Shown here: positions 46,196-58,010 of the stretch, piece after piece | How the letters are laid out: each line of letters starts with the position of its first letter | Numbering within the stretch: the first letter of the stretch is position 1 | Assembly: GCA_021464415.1 (NCBI GenBank) | Contig: JAKCWG010000485.1 | Span: 1-64,000, forward strand | Reading direction: 5' to 3' | DNA from: Lonicera japonica | Lineage: Eukaryota; Streptophyta; Magnoliopsida; Dipsacales; Caprifoliaceae | Length of the DNA: 64,000 bases | Position numbers and translations under genes: made by a program | Notes under the pieces: generated by a model | The model's input: the letters and a program-made list of their open reading frames with translations, nothing else | Databases searched by the model: none | What the model was told of the DNA's origin: nothing

Positions 46196-47535
46196 TGATA
46201 TTTGTTAATCCTGGAAACTCCTTAAGTACTTATATTTATGCTTAGCTTTATTGTATTTCTTTTGGGTTGTATTAGATTTCAGATATGATGTTAACTTTAA
46301 AACTTGGTTTTAATGGTTGAATATTATGGTTTTTGTTTTTTGAATTCTAATTCTAACCCGTTTTGTGAATAATTCTTGTTTATCTCTTATAAATGTCTTA
46401 TGGAAAGCAAAGCCAAAATAGCCCTTCCGTGCGTTGTTATTGTTCTCTTTACATTGGGGACAATGTGTGTTTCAAGTTGAGGGGGGTACGTTATTTTGTG
46501 TTTATTTTGTTTGGCTTGCTATCAGTCATTTCCATGAGTAGAAGAGATTTGTTCAATATTTTTTTTGAGAAGTTTGAAAATTGATGATTGATTGATATTT
46601 TGTTCGATGAAGATTATTGTTTCATTAGCTTTTGGCTTGAATTCTTTGATCTAGATAGGATGTTGAATGATAATCTAAATTGTTTTGCTCCACTTAGTCT
46701 CACATCCCGTCATATTTGCCTGTTCCGCATGCTAGATTGATTTGGTTGTTTCCAATTCGGTAATAACACTTAGATTTATTTTCATTGAGAGAAGAGAAAT
46801 TTTTGTCCAAAAATAATGGAAGCTTTTTCGAAAAGATCCTCCAATGAGAGGACAAAAGCATAGCACTTTGACAACTTGGATGATTTTTATCCTAATATTG
46901 ACTTAAAGCTTCACTTGACTAAATCTTAAGTCTCTTTGTCTAATATTATGGATGGATGGGTATAGGTTACCATATGGGAAAGGGTGAATAGCTTCCTTCT
47001 AGCTCCAATGAATGAGCAGTAATGAGAAAATTCGATAAGTGAGACCGCTGCCCCTCATAGAGATGAAAACCGCCCTGATCTAATTTAGCAAAAATTTCCA
47101 TGTAAAAGATAAAGAAAGTGTTTAGAATCGATAAATCTTTGAGCTTTTGTTTTTGAAAAAGTTATCTCTTCCTTCTCGAATGATTATGACTCTTTGTGTT
47201 TATATCGAATTGTTTGAATCGAAGTCTAGTATGTGAGCATTGGAGAATATGGGATTGTGTTCTAAAGGAGATAGGCGAATTAGATGATCATTCGAAAGTC
47301 CGTCGTTCTGAAAAATTGATAGTAATGCCTCTTGCTTTGCAAAATTGAAACTTGAATCTTCATTCTCGTCATTCATCATGATCAAACTTCTGATGTTTGT
47401 AGGTATCATTTCTGAAAACCTTCACGAGATGCAACTCGTCTTCTTTGGGAACTTAGAAGTTAACAACTTTTTGTATAGCGTAGTGCTTTTGTAATTATTT
47501 TTTTTTTGTCTTGCTAAGGGACTAGCAAGAGATAA
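46196..47535 (+). other. Non-coding 3' internal region of the Athila-type element
   Basis: No ORF. ACATTGGGGACAATGT at 46451-46466 is a near-palindrome, and AAGTTGAGGGGGG at 46474-46486 is a second polypurine-like tract; such strings are usual downstream of coding regions in Athila/Tat elements. The rest is AT-rich. Confidence 0.6.
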
Positions 47536-47547
47536 GTTGAGGGGAGT
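47536..47547 (+). promoter_or_regulatory. Polypurine tract of the Athila-type element
   Basis: GTTGAGGGGAGT directly precedes the TG of the 3' LTR, the expected place for the plus-strand primer. Confidence 0.75.
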
Positions 47548-49204
47548 TGATAAACGCATAATATTGTCATGTCTAAGCTCCTTCCCGGAGTCGCTTGACG
47601 GGTTTGTTGCTTTAATTCTGCCTAATTATCCACTTATCTCGAAATTAATGCCTTAGCGAGTGTTGTATCTAACGTGGCCCAAGTTGGTGTATATTTTGTA
47701 GTATTCCATGTTTTCGTAGGTTTGGGATACAATGGCAGGGCATGTGGTGATCAAGAGCAAGCCTAGTAGCTTGCAAATGTGCTGAGTGACAAGTTCTAGA
47801 CCCATGATCGATCATGGGCAAAGCCATGATCGATCATGGCTTACAAAATTTCTGGCAGAACACTTTCATGATCGATCATGGGCAAAGTCATGATCGATCA
47901 TGGCCTCCAACTTACTCTTTTCACACCCAAAATGGGCTATTTTGTGGTTCAAGCTTTTTTAGATATTTGTTTAGATATTTTGCCCATTTTTATATATATA
48001 ATAGAATTCTTAGCTTCTAAGGGGATTATCTAGTTTTAAAAACACTTGCAAGTTGGAGAGAGAAGGGAGAGCTCTTGTTCTTTGTTCTTCATTTTTCCTT
48101 GTAAGTATTTTAATTTGTAAGAATGATTTCTTCATCTATAATATTTGTTCTTACATCTATTATGGAGTAGTCTATTACTAAGGTTACGGAGGTTGATTAT
48201 GATATGATTTTTGGTGATTAATGGCTCAATCCATATTTAAAGTTTGATAAATATTTGTGAATCTTCTTCTTCTTCATCATATCTTCCATTATGACAAGCT
48301 TTCTAGGTATTTTCATATTAAGTTAAGACTTTATATGCCTTGTATATTTAGTTCTTGGTTGTTAATGAGCATACAACATATTCATATGGTTCTAAAAAGC
48401 TTGTAGTCCCTTTCCCCCATCCATGGAGTTTTTCCCTCTTCATAGAAATTATGAATAGTTCTTAAAACTCCATAGATGGATTTTAAATTTGTTTAGCTTA
48501 TCTTTGATTCATTTATTGATATATTGAGTGCTTCTTACACTTTATGTGATACTTAGACTCTTTATTTTCTACCATATGTGATAAATGATGAGTTGACTAA
48601 TTTATCCCATAAACTTTATTCCGTTTCATTGTTAGGATTCACTTTATAATTTTCATTCTTTAAATCATGAGATTACTACACTTGCTTTATGTTAAATCTT
48701 TTAATGATGAGTTTGTCATATCTATCTCGGATTAGCTTCATCGGGAATGGGTTGCCTTGCTTCACACCCGTAGCTAAGAGGTAGGAATGATAACCTCGTC
48801 TTTGGTGGAATGTCGTTTGTCTCTTTCTCGATATGGCTTCAACTCGGGAATGAGTCGCCTAGCGTCGCACCCTTTGCTATTGAAAGATACACCAACATTC
48901 CCCATATTTCGAGAAATCTTGTGTTGTAATCTTTGTATGAGCTAGTGGTCACCGTCTCTTAAATCGTTTTCCCCCACCTCCACCTACCTTAGTGCTTTCT
49001 TATTAATTTTCGCAACCGTTTTACATTTACGTTGTTTCACAACAAATCCAACTCACACAAAATCTGAAAACCACTTAATCCGTAATCCATTCCATTCCTT
49101 TTCACTTATCCCTGTGGTTCGACACTCGGACTTCCAAGACTATATTACAACTTGACGTGCCTGCACTTGGGCTATATCGAAGCGCGTTATTTTAAGTTGC
49201 GTCA
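47548..49204 (+). repeat. 3' LTR of the Athila-type element
   Basis: 1,657 bp, co-linear with the 5' LTR. Differences seen by eye include GACGGG for GACGCG, ATTAATGCC for ATTAATACC, CCCATGATC for CTCATGATC, AAAGTCATG for AAAGCCATG, TTATGG for TTTTGG and TATCGAAG for TATAGAAG. It carries the same four palindromes. Confidence 0.93.
47803..47902. repeat. Paired 14-bp palindromes in the 3' LTR
   Basis: Sites at 47803, 47825, 47867 and 47889, same 22/42/22 spacing as the 5' LTR. The only change nearby is a C-to-T just outside the fourth site. Confidence 0.95.
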
Positions 49205-50314
49205 CTTATCTTTATTTGTATTTGCTTATTTACATTTCGAATGAAGCATTACATGTATAATCAGTTCTTAAAAAAAATTTATAGACAAATTAAATCATTC
49301 GAGACTGGTCATTCAATCTACACTAATATAGCAAAAACATATAATCTGAGAAATATGAGATGAAACCTGGCTTTCTATTACTATTTCCCTTCGTTTGGAA
49401 CTGGATTTTAGAAATTCTCTCTACCTATGAGCAAGGGAACAGTACAAGCCGTTGTTTGGAACTGGATTTTGGAAATTCTAAGCTCTACCTATGAGAAAAT
49501 AATATACATTGGAACATAATTAGTTGAACAGTACAAGCACTAATCACATCACTACTTAGTTGTTATTCCAAGAGATTAAGAGAGAATGTCTTTGGAAAAT
49601 CTCAATTAAACTGGCCTAGGTTAAAATTAGTAGATGAGAGTATTTTACGGATCAGTTAAATGAGTTAATCGATCAATCGATCATAACAACTGAAAATTAA
49701 GAAAGCGAATCTAAGAGAGATCGAACGACAAACCTGACGCCGTCGCTTTAGTATTCATAGAGCTTGCTGCCGGAGGATATCGATGTCGTAGAGATTCTAG
49801 AGAACTGAACTTTTTTGATGAGATGTCGCAGAGAACAAAACCTTTTTGATGAGGGGATGATGATCGAGATGGAGAATGTGAGAAGAAAATTCCCAAATTG
49901 CCAATATGAGAGCGTAATCGAGAAGGATGATGAGCATAGAGAAGGAGGTAAATAATAAGGGGATTTTCAAATTGGTAAAGTAGTAATTTTCAGAATCCCC
50001 AAATTGACAATTAAGAGAAGATGACACGATTATTTGGGGGAAATACTGTTTGTCAAAAATAGACATAAGATTATAAATGATTTTTTTTTCTTTTGGTCAA
50101 GATTATAAATGATTTTTTTATTTTTTTTTCAAGATTATAAATGATCATTTAACATGACCTTTTAAACTATAAAGTCATTTAAAATAATTAACCTGACATT
50201 TTATAGAAAAAAAGTCATAAAAGTTAAAAAAAATCATTTTTAATGACCTTTTTGTCACAAAAGTCACAAAGTTAATTTATAAAACAATCATAAAAGCGGT
50301 TTTTTCCTGTAGTG
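49205..50314 (-). other. CACTA right arm (5' end of the element)
   Basis: Between the retrotransposon and the right CACTA terminus. 50060-50314 is rich in TTATAAATGA, AAGTCAT and TCACAAAAGT motifs (subterminal repeats). The 49700-49960 part has mixed composition and probably held the transposase promoter or leader. No long open frame. Confidence 0.65.
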
Positions 50315-51020
50315 TATACTTTTTGGAGAAAATTTTAGTCAAAGATTGTGTTTTATAATATAGATACGGATAATTATAAACTTGATAAAGTAGGTAATTT
50401 TAAATGGCCGAATCCATAAGTTGAAGGAAAAATAATGGAGAAGCAATTGTTCCAAATAAAAGAAAGAACCATATTTTAGTAATTCAACAAATTAACTAAA
50501 GGATAGCAATGAATTAATTATGTAAACAAGCTAGAATTTACTAAAAGTGATTTAATATTGTGAAGCATATGAAGAGCACTCAATCAAATTGCTAGCAGTT
50601 TAAGGTTGTGTTTGATTTAATGTACTTCTTTGAAAATGTTGTGGCGGGAGCGTATTAGGGTTCAAAAACTTTGGTTGGTATATATTTTGCAAAAAATAAA
50701 ATTGTTTCTTTTATTAGTCTTAATTTTGGTAAATTTATTTTTTTTGCTCCGTTTACGCAAATATTTGATATTCTAGGTCCATAAACAACGTAAACCCAGT
50801 AGCACATGCATGTTAATCACAAAATGATCACGTTTAGCATTGACATATTTGTGATGATATATATATATTTTTCGTTATAGAACCTGCTTGTTTAGTGATG
50901 AAACTAGTACGCATCACAAATGTTATCACGTATTGGTTTAAAAATTTAGAGTTTTGTCACCAAAATGTGTTAACTAGTTGCGGCACGAAATTTTATTGAA
51001 AGACTGTTAGTGACATGACA
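50315..51020. other. AT-rich intergenic, no gene
   Basis: Nothing recognised beyond TA-rich runs. Confidence 0.45.
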
Positions 51021-53700
51021 TGATTTGTGTTGCAATGTTTTATTTTATTTTTCTTTAGGAAATGAACATCATATGAATTACAACAAGATAATGATGTTTG
51101 TGATTGGAAAAAAAATGATGTTTGTGATAGCCTGATAGGTCATTTCTCTTGCATGCAAAAATTGAAACTTGCACTTTCAATAATTGGGAGATGATTTATG
51201 GTTTAAATTTGTATATATTTATTACAAATTCAATTTATTTCCAACACAAGTATATATAAATGAATCTTCAGAAAATTTATGTCCATTCTACACAGAGCAT
51301 TGAGAACATATATTTAATGTTTGCCTTTATTTCTTATAATAGTTGATATTAACGCAATTTTATTTTTTTTGGTAAATTGCAATTATAAATTTGGGAGATT
51401 AGAGGAAACTAATTGTTGTTGTTCGATTGATAACTTGAAACTTTCTTCTCTTATTTTAAAGTATAAATTTATCTATAAATTAAAAGAAAAATGTTTTGAT
51501 TATGAATAGTAGAGGTAAAAATTTTGTACGGCCTCACCTAATCCGCTAATAATTTTGAAGAAATTTAGTAGGAATACCGACATAAATTTAATCTTACGTA
51601 CGTGCTGGTCTAGCCACAAATAACTTAATACAAATTCAGTAAGATTAACGACATAAATTTGATGTTAGAGAAAGTCTTCAACTAGTTAGGCAAAGCACCT
51701 CATAAATGTTCTTTAATATTCTACCTATAGCATTATTTGTTAGAATAGATTTTTGTAGATAGCTAGATATAATAATAAGAATATTATAGTACAATTGTTA
51801 ATAAAATTTAAAAAAATTGATGATTTTTCTTTTTATTTTGTTTATTTTTTTTCTGTTACAATAGTTTACTGTGTTAAATTATTAGGAAATAGTTATCAAA
51901 ATAATAAATCAAATTTCCAAAACCTAGTTAATAATCTAATGAAAATTTAGAAAGAATTGGAAAAAGAAGCAAATGTTAAAAATATTTTAATATATTGTTA
52001 AAACGATGTATAGTAGGAACTATATATTGCATAAATGAGTGCATGGTTCTTTGAATCTTAAAAGAAGTATTAGAGGGCTTATTTGGGTGATAAATTTAAT
52101 CATTTTTTGAATGTATAGTTAGTTCGTTCTAAATTGGTAAATTGTGAATTTGATCATTTTGTTATGGCTATTTAATTTTAGTTTCATTTAATGAACATAT
52201 AAACTAAAGATCTTTCCCATTAGTTTCACTTCTACGATGAGTTATGCCGAGAAATTTTAATTGCTTAACCAGATTATGCATCACATAAATATTCCATCAT
52301 GAAAATAAGGCCATAAAAGTCATGAAATTAAGTTATTTTTGTTTTATCATAGCAAAATTTATTTTATGAATTAGAACAAACGTTGTATATGGTTGGCATG
52401 CAAAAGAACTGAGTTTTATTATGGATTCTATGGAAAAGAAAAGTGAGGCTAAGTAAGTTGTTCATTGGACATTGATTGCTTGGAAATTAGAAAATGTTGT
52501 GGAAAGAATTTGTTTGCATGGAAAATCTAAAACAACATTTAGCGCGGTAACTAAAAAGACTAAAGCATAATTTTCCACTTATGTTAGATTTTGACAAAAT
52601 TTACGCAAAAAGAGGTGGCACGGTTGATTTCATCATTTATGATACTAACTAAATATGCACCATTTAAAATGTCTCATTATGTTTTTAACGAACCAAGCTA
52701 GCATAGCCGTGATGCAAAGCAACACGTGCCATAAAGATATATAGAAAATATATGCATTTTCTAGTTAGCAAATTAAACAAGATGAATGGAAACACAAACA
52801 TGCACCTTACTTGTATATATGGATGATATATGTATGTACATATAGAGAGAGAGACTTTTTGACTTCTATTTTAATGAAAAGGATTTTTATTTACATGAAA
52901 ATTACACAAAAGTTGAGAAATTGACTTCATATACCGAAGTTTGGTGGTACGGAAACGTCTAGGTAAAAGGGTGAGCAAGGACAACAGTAGTATTTCTTAT
53001 TTATTTGTGGATGAAATAATTAGCATGCACCTGTAACTGCAAAATGATGGTCAAACGTGACAATACCATGGCTTGAATTTATATAGGCATTTCGTTCAAC
53101 AAAATAAATTTTTTAACCCAAGCTAACATAATTAATTGGCCCTCGGTGGAGTTCAAACACAAACAAAATAAAATATGGGGTTCAGTAAAAAAATTACATC
53201 TAAAATATGGTTTTCAAAGTCAAATTTATCTTCATCGGACTTGGAACATTTAAGTCTATTCGTGAAGATATATTGCAATATTATATTTTGTTATTTATTT
53301 ATTGATTTTTTCAATTAAGAAATGAACATGATATGAACTACAGGTGGATATAATGTATGTGGTCAGTGGTCGGTCATTTCTATTGCATGCACAAAATGAA
53401 ACTTTTACTTTTAACATGATTTATCGTCCGCTTCTCTATATATATAGTTCTTATAAATCTTATTTAGTATGAGTAAATACAAGAATCTTGTGATAAAAAA
53501 GTATGTACTTTCTGCAACATGTAGAATATTGAAGCATATTTTAACATCTCATATTTTTTTCATTAATAGTTAAAAATAGGTTTTTTGGTAAAATTGCAAT
53601 TATTAAATTAGGATATAGGAGGAAACTAACAATTATTGTTCAATTAAAAACTCATAAGCATAAATCAAATGTGTATTTCATAGTTTGCCCAAAGCGAAAC
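51021..53700. repeat. Dispersed repeat, one near-complete unit (E) plus start of the next (F)
   Basis: TGTTGCAATGTTTT at about 51029 starts a unit running through core 51139, CAATTATAAATTTGGGAGATTAG (51379), GTTTACTGTGTTAAATTATTAG (51863), TTTTAATATATTG (51986), TAGTAGGAACTATATATTGC (52011), GGAAAAGAAAAGTGAGGC (52431) and CAAACACAAACAAAATAAAATATGGGGT (53154) to TATTGCAATATTATATTTTG at 53273, where the pattern restarts (core 53373, block 53587). This gives a unit length of about 2.2 kb. It matches copies C and D in order. No protein is encoded. Confidence 0.55.
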
Positions 53701-54441
53701 TCAACAATTATAGCAAAGACATTGCCTACTCGTGGATTGCGAACGTATATTGCTCCTCTACATTTAATTATTTTTACATTCTGTTACTGTTAAGCTAATG
53801 CTTATTAATATTTTATTTTACAATTATTTAATAATACATCTATAATTTACAATATTTAATAATGTATCTCAATTATCGAGTCCAATATATATATTAATTG
53901 TGGTATAATTTAACAAATATATTTTTTCATTATATATTTGTTTGTATTTTTGTCTCATTGCATATTGATTAACTTTAATTTCACGACTCTGATCAGGATA
54001 TAGGGAATTCGATTCAAGAAGGAGCGTATGTTCTGTTAATGAATTGAACATTCTTATTGCTGAATGTTTAATGAAAGTTTAAAATTAGCCAAAACGAAAA
54101 AGAACATTAATATGCAGTTCTATTGTTCTTCAAAATAAAAATTGCAAATTATTTATGTTGATATGAAAACCATTATAAGTATAATAATACGGATGTCTGT
54201 AGCTAAAATAGACTTTGTAGCATATTGATAAATAAATTTATAAATACACTAGATTTTATTTCCATTTATTTCGTCTCTTATATTTATTTATTGGAGAAAG
54301 TGATGCCTTTGGCAAACCAGGTAGATTAAATGCATGTAAAAGTAAAAGATTCTAGCACTGTTATGTACAAGAAAGTCTTATTCAAATTAAATAAGCACCG
54401 TTATGTACTAGAAAGTCTTGTTCAAATTAAAGATTTATTAT
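53701..54441. other. AT-rich intergenic, no gene
   Basis: A motif pair GCACTGTTATGTACAAGAAAGTCTTATTCAAATTAAA / GCACCGTTATGTACTAGAAAGTC at 54354 and 54396 is a short tandem duplication. Nothing else was recognised. Confidence 0.45.
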
Positions 54442-54446
54442 CATTA

Positions 54447-56118
54447 TGACGCCGCCAAAATAGCGCGTTGTGTTATAGCCCAAGTACAGGCACGTCAAGT
54501 TGTAATATAGTCTCGGAAGTCCGAGTGTCGAACCACAGGGATAAGTGAAAAGGAATGGAATGGATTACGGATTTTACGGTTTTCAGATTTTGTGTGAATT
54601 GGATTTGTTGTAGAACAACGTAAATGTAAAACAGTTGTGAAAATTAATAAGAAAGCACTAAGGTAGGTGGAGGTTAGTTAAGATTTAAGAGACAGTGATC
54701 ACTAGCTCATACAAAGATTTCAACACAAGGTTTCTCGAGATATGGGGAATGTTGGTGTATCTCTCAATAGCAAAGGGTGCGACGCTAGGCGACTCATTCC
54801 CGGATTGAAGCTATATCAAGAAAGAGACAAACGACATTCCACCAAAGACGAGGTTATCATTCCTACCTCTTAGCTACGGGTGTGAAGCAAGGCAACCCAT
54901 TCCCGATGAAGCTAATCCGAGATAGATATGACAAACTCATCATAAAAAGATTTAACATAAAGCGAGTGTATGATATCTCATGATTTAAAGAATGAAAATT
55001 AGAAAGTGAATCCTAACAATGAAACGGAATGAGGTTTACGGGATAAATTTGTCATCTCATCATTTATCACTCATAGTAGAAAATAAATAGTCTAAGTATC
55101 ACATAAAGTGTAAGAAGCACTCAATATATCAATAAATGAATCAAAGATAAGCTAACAAATTTATAATCCATCTATGGAGTTTTATGAACTATTTATAATT
55201 CCTACAAAAAGGTCAAAAACTCCATGAATGGGGGAACAAGACTACAAGTTTTCTAGAACCATATAAATATGTTGTATGATCATTAACAACCAAGAACTAA
55301 ATATACAAGGCATATAAAGTCTTAACTTATCATGAAAATACCTAGAAAGCTTGAAAGAATGGATGATATGATGAAGAAGAAGAAGATTCACAAATATTTA
55401 TCAAACTTTAAATATGGATTGAGCCATTAATCACCAAAAATCATATCGCAATCAACCTCCGTAACCTTAGTAAGAGACTACTCCATAATAGATGCAAAAA
55501 CAAATATTATAGAAGAAGAAATCATTCTTACAAATCAAAACACTTACAAGGAAAAATGAAGAACAATACAACTTTAGCTCTTCCTTCTCTCTAGAACTTT
55601 CTAGTGTGTCTCCTTAGATAATGATCTATATCCCCTCCCTTAGACTAAAACAATAGCTAAAGGAGTACAAAAACTAATAAAATAAACAAAAAAGAAATAT
55701 CTAGGAACCAAAACCCCCGAAATAAGGCTAAAAGCAGGAGTTGGTGAATGTCCCCGCCAGGCCATGATCGATCATGGGTCTACCATGATCGATCATGGGG
55801 TCCTCTGCTCTAAAGGCCAATTTGCACCATGATCGATCATGGTATACCCATGATCGATCATGCTTCTGGGAAATTCCTCAGATCAGCATTTTGCGAGCTT
55901 TTGACTAGCGCTTGATCAATTCTTCGAACGCCATTGCATCCTATGCCTATAAACACATAGAAACATAACAAAAGCACACCTAGCGGGACGATGTTAGATG
56001 CAGAACTCGCTAAGTCACTAATCGTGAGATAAGAGGATAATTAGGCAAAATTAAAGCAACAAACGCGTCAAGCGACTCCGGGAAAGGGCTTATGCATGAC
56101 AATATTATGCGTTTATCA
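54447..56118 (-). mobile_element. Solo LTR related to the Athila-type element (reverse orientation)
   Basis: On the minus strand it starts TGATAAACGCATAATATTG and ends GGCGGCGTCA, aligning along its length with the 1,657-bp LTRs but with many substitutions and small indels. Flanks are the same 5 bp, CATTA (54442-54446 and 56119-56123). With one LTR and an intact target duplication this is a solo LTR left by LTR-LTR recombination. Confidence 0.9.
55763..55862. repeat. Paired palindromes in the solo LTR
   Basis: CATGATCGATCATG at 55763, 55784, 55828 and 55849: spacing 21, 44 and 21. All four are perfect although the spacers and flanks differ from the other LTRs (GGTCTAC and GTATACC instead of GGCAAAGC). 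Confidence 0.95.

Positions 56119-56164
<46 letters not shown>
56119..56164. repeat. (TTA)n microsatellite next to the solo LTR
   Basis: About 14 TTA units directly abut the solo LTR's right target duplication (CATTA). Confidence 0.9.
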
Positions 56165-56166
<2 letters not shown>

Positions 56167-57813
56167 ATTTTAAATGGCAGAATTTATAAATTGAAGGAGA
56201 AGCACCGGGGTAGCAATTGTTCCATATGGTGAAAGATTTGAGAAGCAATTAATCAAATTGCTAGCAAATTAAGGTTCCGTTTGTATCATTTCCAGAATTC
56301 AAAATTTATGTGCATCTAACATTGCAACATTTAAAAACTATGGGGTAGCAAGTTTCGAAGAGAAAATAGGGTATATGTTTCAATAGGCTTGATTATTGGT
56401 ATTTGTTTTTGTTATAATTAAGAAAGTTAAGAGAACCAAGTATTAATATTGAAATACCATGTGGTTGGACTCCAAGTCTACAAACTAAGTAAAACATGTA
56501 CTGCACAGACTCACGAAGCGTCCACAATATTAAATACTATAATGTTTGAAACATGGAAAATACATAGATTTTTAATATATTTTATATTCTTATAATACAT
56601 GGAAAATACATTGGTTTTATAATTTGCTATGGGTGGACAGGAAAATGTGAACATAGCGCGCGGTTGGCGGGTTTTGGATTCCACTGAAAAGAGCAAACTT
56701 TGGCTAATGTAAGTTGTTCCATGTAAAGTAACTCCTTGAAAATTAGTCTTTGTTTGTTCGCAAGTAAATGTTGCAAAAAAAAATAAGAGAAAATTATCTC
56801 GATGGCCCTTAAACTATTGGGTTAAAGTGGAGCGTTTTATAGTTTAGTGGCCAAACGCTCCACTTTGACCCAATAGTTTAAGGGTTATCGGGGTAGTTTA
56901 TTCAAAAAATAATTTGCTGGGTATTTCTAAATCAATGTGTGCGGTTGGTGATGTAAATAAAAAGACTAATTATGATGTTTTTCATATATTGATCCAAACG
57001 AACTATATAGTACATTTGATTTTCATCATTTTTGATAATAACAAAATAGAGACAAATGCATTGAGTTTTAAATGAGTAAAACATAAATTAGTGCAATGAA
57101 ACACCACTAAAAATAGAAAATATACATTTTCCTTGAATTTTTTTTTCATATAATCAAAGACCCCAAGTGCATTCAAACAAATGGAAGCATAAATTAAGAA
57201 ACCAACAGTGGTCCTGCAAATAACTTTATTCAAGTATACGTCGAGTGAATAGTTATGCAAATAATTTTATTCAAGTATACATAGCGCTCGTGTCCCATTT
57301 TGACTTCTATTTCATGTAAAGATGCATTTTGTTTTATTTGCAGATGAAAATTGAGCATTGGCATGAACCTATTATGGGGGAAATAGTGGTCAAAACATAG
57401 AGTAAATAGTTATGAGGGCATTTCGATCCATAAAATAAAGTTTCATCGACAGTTGATGGAATTCGTTAAAGTTGAGATGAAAACAATATATATATATATA
57501 TATATAAGTGGCAAATTTAAGTTTTGTCTAAATTAAATAAGGCGGGCGAAGTCAAAATATCATTTTATAGAACTTGAACATAAGTATTTTCAATCGTACG
57601 ATTGCGTTACAAATTGTTCTCTAGGTTAATTAAATTAATTATATTCATTATTATAAAATGAACATGATATAAATCATAAATAGATAATAATGTACGTGCT
57701 AGGTCATTCCTCTAGCATTCAAAAATATAACTATCTATTTATTATAATCAATTTCCTTACAATGTAAATGTAAGTTAATTTCTTGCGAAAAGTATGTGCT
57801 TTCTACTGCGGAG
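56165..57813. repeat. Dispersed repeat, copy G (degraded)
   Basis: GGGTTTTGGATTCCACTGAAAAGAGCAAACTTTGGC (56669), GTAAGTTGTTCCATG (56710), GGGCATTTCGATCCATAAAATAAAGTTT (57416) and core-like TAGGTCATTCCTCTAGCATTC (57700) are colinear with copies C and E. A separate foldback hairpin lies at 56806-56884. Confidence 0.45.
56806..56884. repeat. Foldback hairpin, 32-bp stem
   Basis: 56806-56837 (CCCTTAAACTATTGGG...) and 56853-56884 are reverse complements with one mismatch, separated by a 15-nt loop. No terminal target duplication was resolved. Confidence 0.9.
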
Positions 57814-57818
57814 TATAT

Positions 57819-58003
57819 AGTCAAATATTATAGAGGGAGAAAGAATTGTATTGATTTGATAATATTAACTAATATAGGAAGACCCTATTTATAAGGATAT
57901 ACAAAAGGGAACAAAAGAAACTGATTAGAACTCCTACTCAACTAAGGAAACACTATAACAAAGGAAACACAACATAACAAGGAAACACAATTATATTTTA
58001 ACA
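57819..58003 (-). repeat. 3' LTR of the copia element
   Basis: About 185 bp, starting TGTTAAAATATAATTG on the minus strand directly after the polypurine tract. It contains repeated TGTGTTTCCTT motifs. The far end lacks a clean CA, so that boundary rests on the TATAT duplication. Confidence 0.65.
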
Positions 58004-58010
58004 CTCCCCC

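Larger units (their letters stand above)
40324..49204 (+). mobile_element. Athila-type non-autonomous LTR retrotransposon with inverted integrase block
   Basis: Two 1,657-bp LTRs (40324-41980, 47548-49204; TG...CA) with a 5-bp target duplication CTTAT (40319-40323, 49205-49209), a primer site at 41987 and a polypurine tract just before the 3' LTR. By eye the LTRs differ at about eleven positions with no length change, so the insertion is recent. Internal order: gag (+, frameshifted), inverted palindrome-bearing segment and RNase H-integrase (minus, 43080-44937), intact 392-codon ORF (+), non-coding tail. Protease and reverse transcriptase are absent. It must have moved using enzymes from a relative. 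Confidence 0.9.
34458..50314 (-). mobile_element. CACTA (En/Spm) DNA transposon, interrupted by an LTR retrotransposon
   Basis: The left end starts CACTACAAAGAAAATC (34458) and the right end is the complement of CACTACAGGAAAAAACC (to 50314). Subterminal regions on both sides are packed with TCATAA, GTCACAAA and related direct and inverted motifs, as in CACTA elements. The transposase gene runs on the minus strand from 39772. Flanking bases are ATA at the left and TAT at the right, so the usual 3-bp target duplication is not perfect. Removing the inserted retrotransposon (40324-49204) and its duplicated CTTAT leaves about 7.0 kb, a normal CACTA size. Probably inactive now: the transposase has a frameshift and its upstream region is split by 8.9 kb. 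Confidence 0.85.

Noticed and set aside
56806..56884. Calling the hairpin a miRNA gene
   Set aside because: No expression evidence, and foldback elements of this kind are common in plant intergenic DNA.
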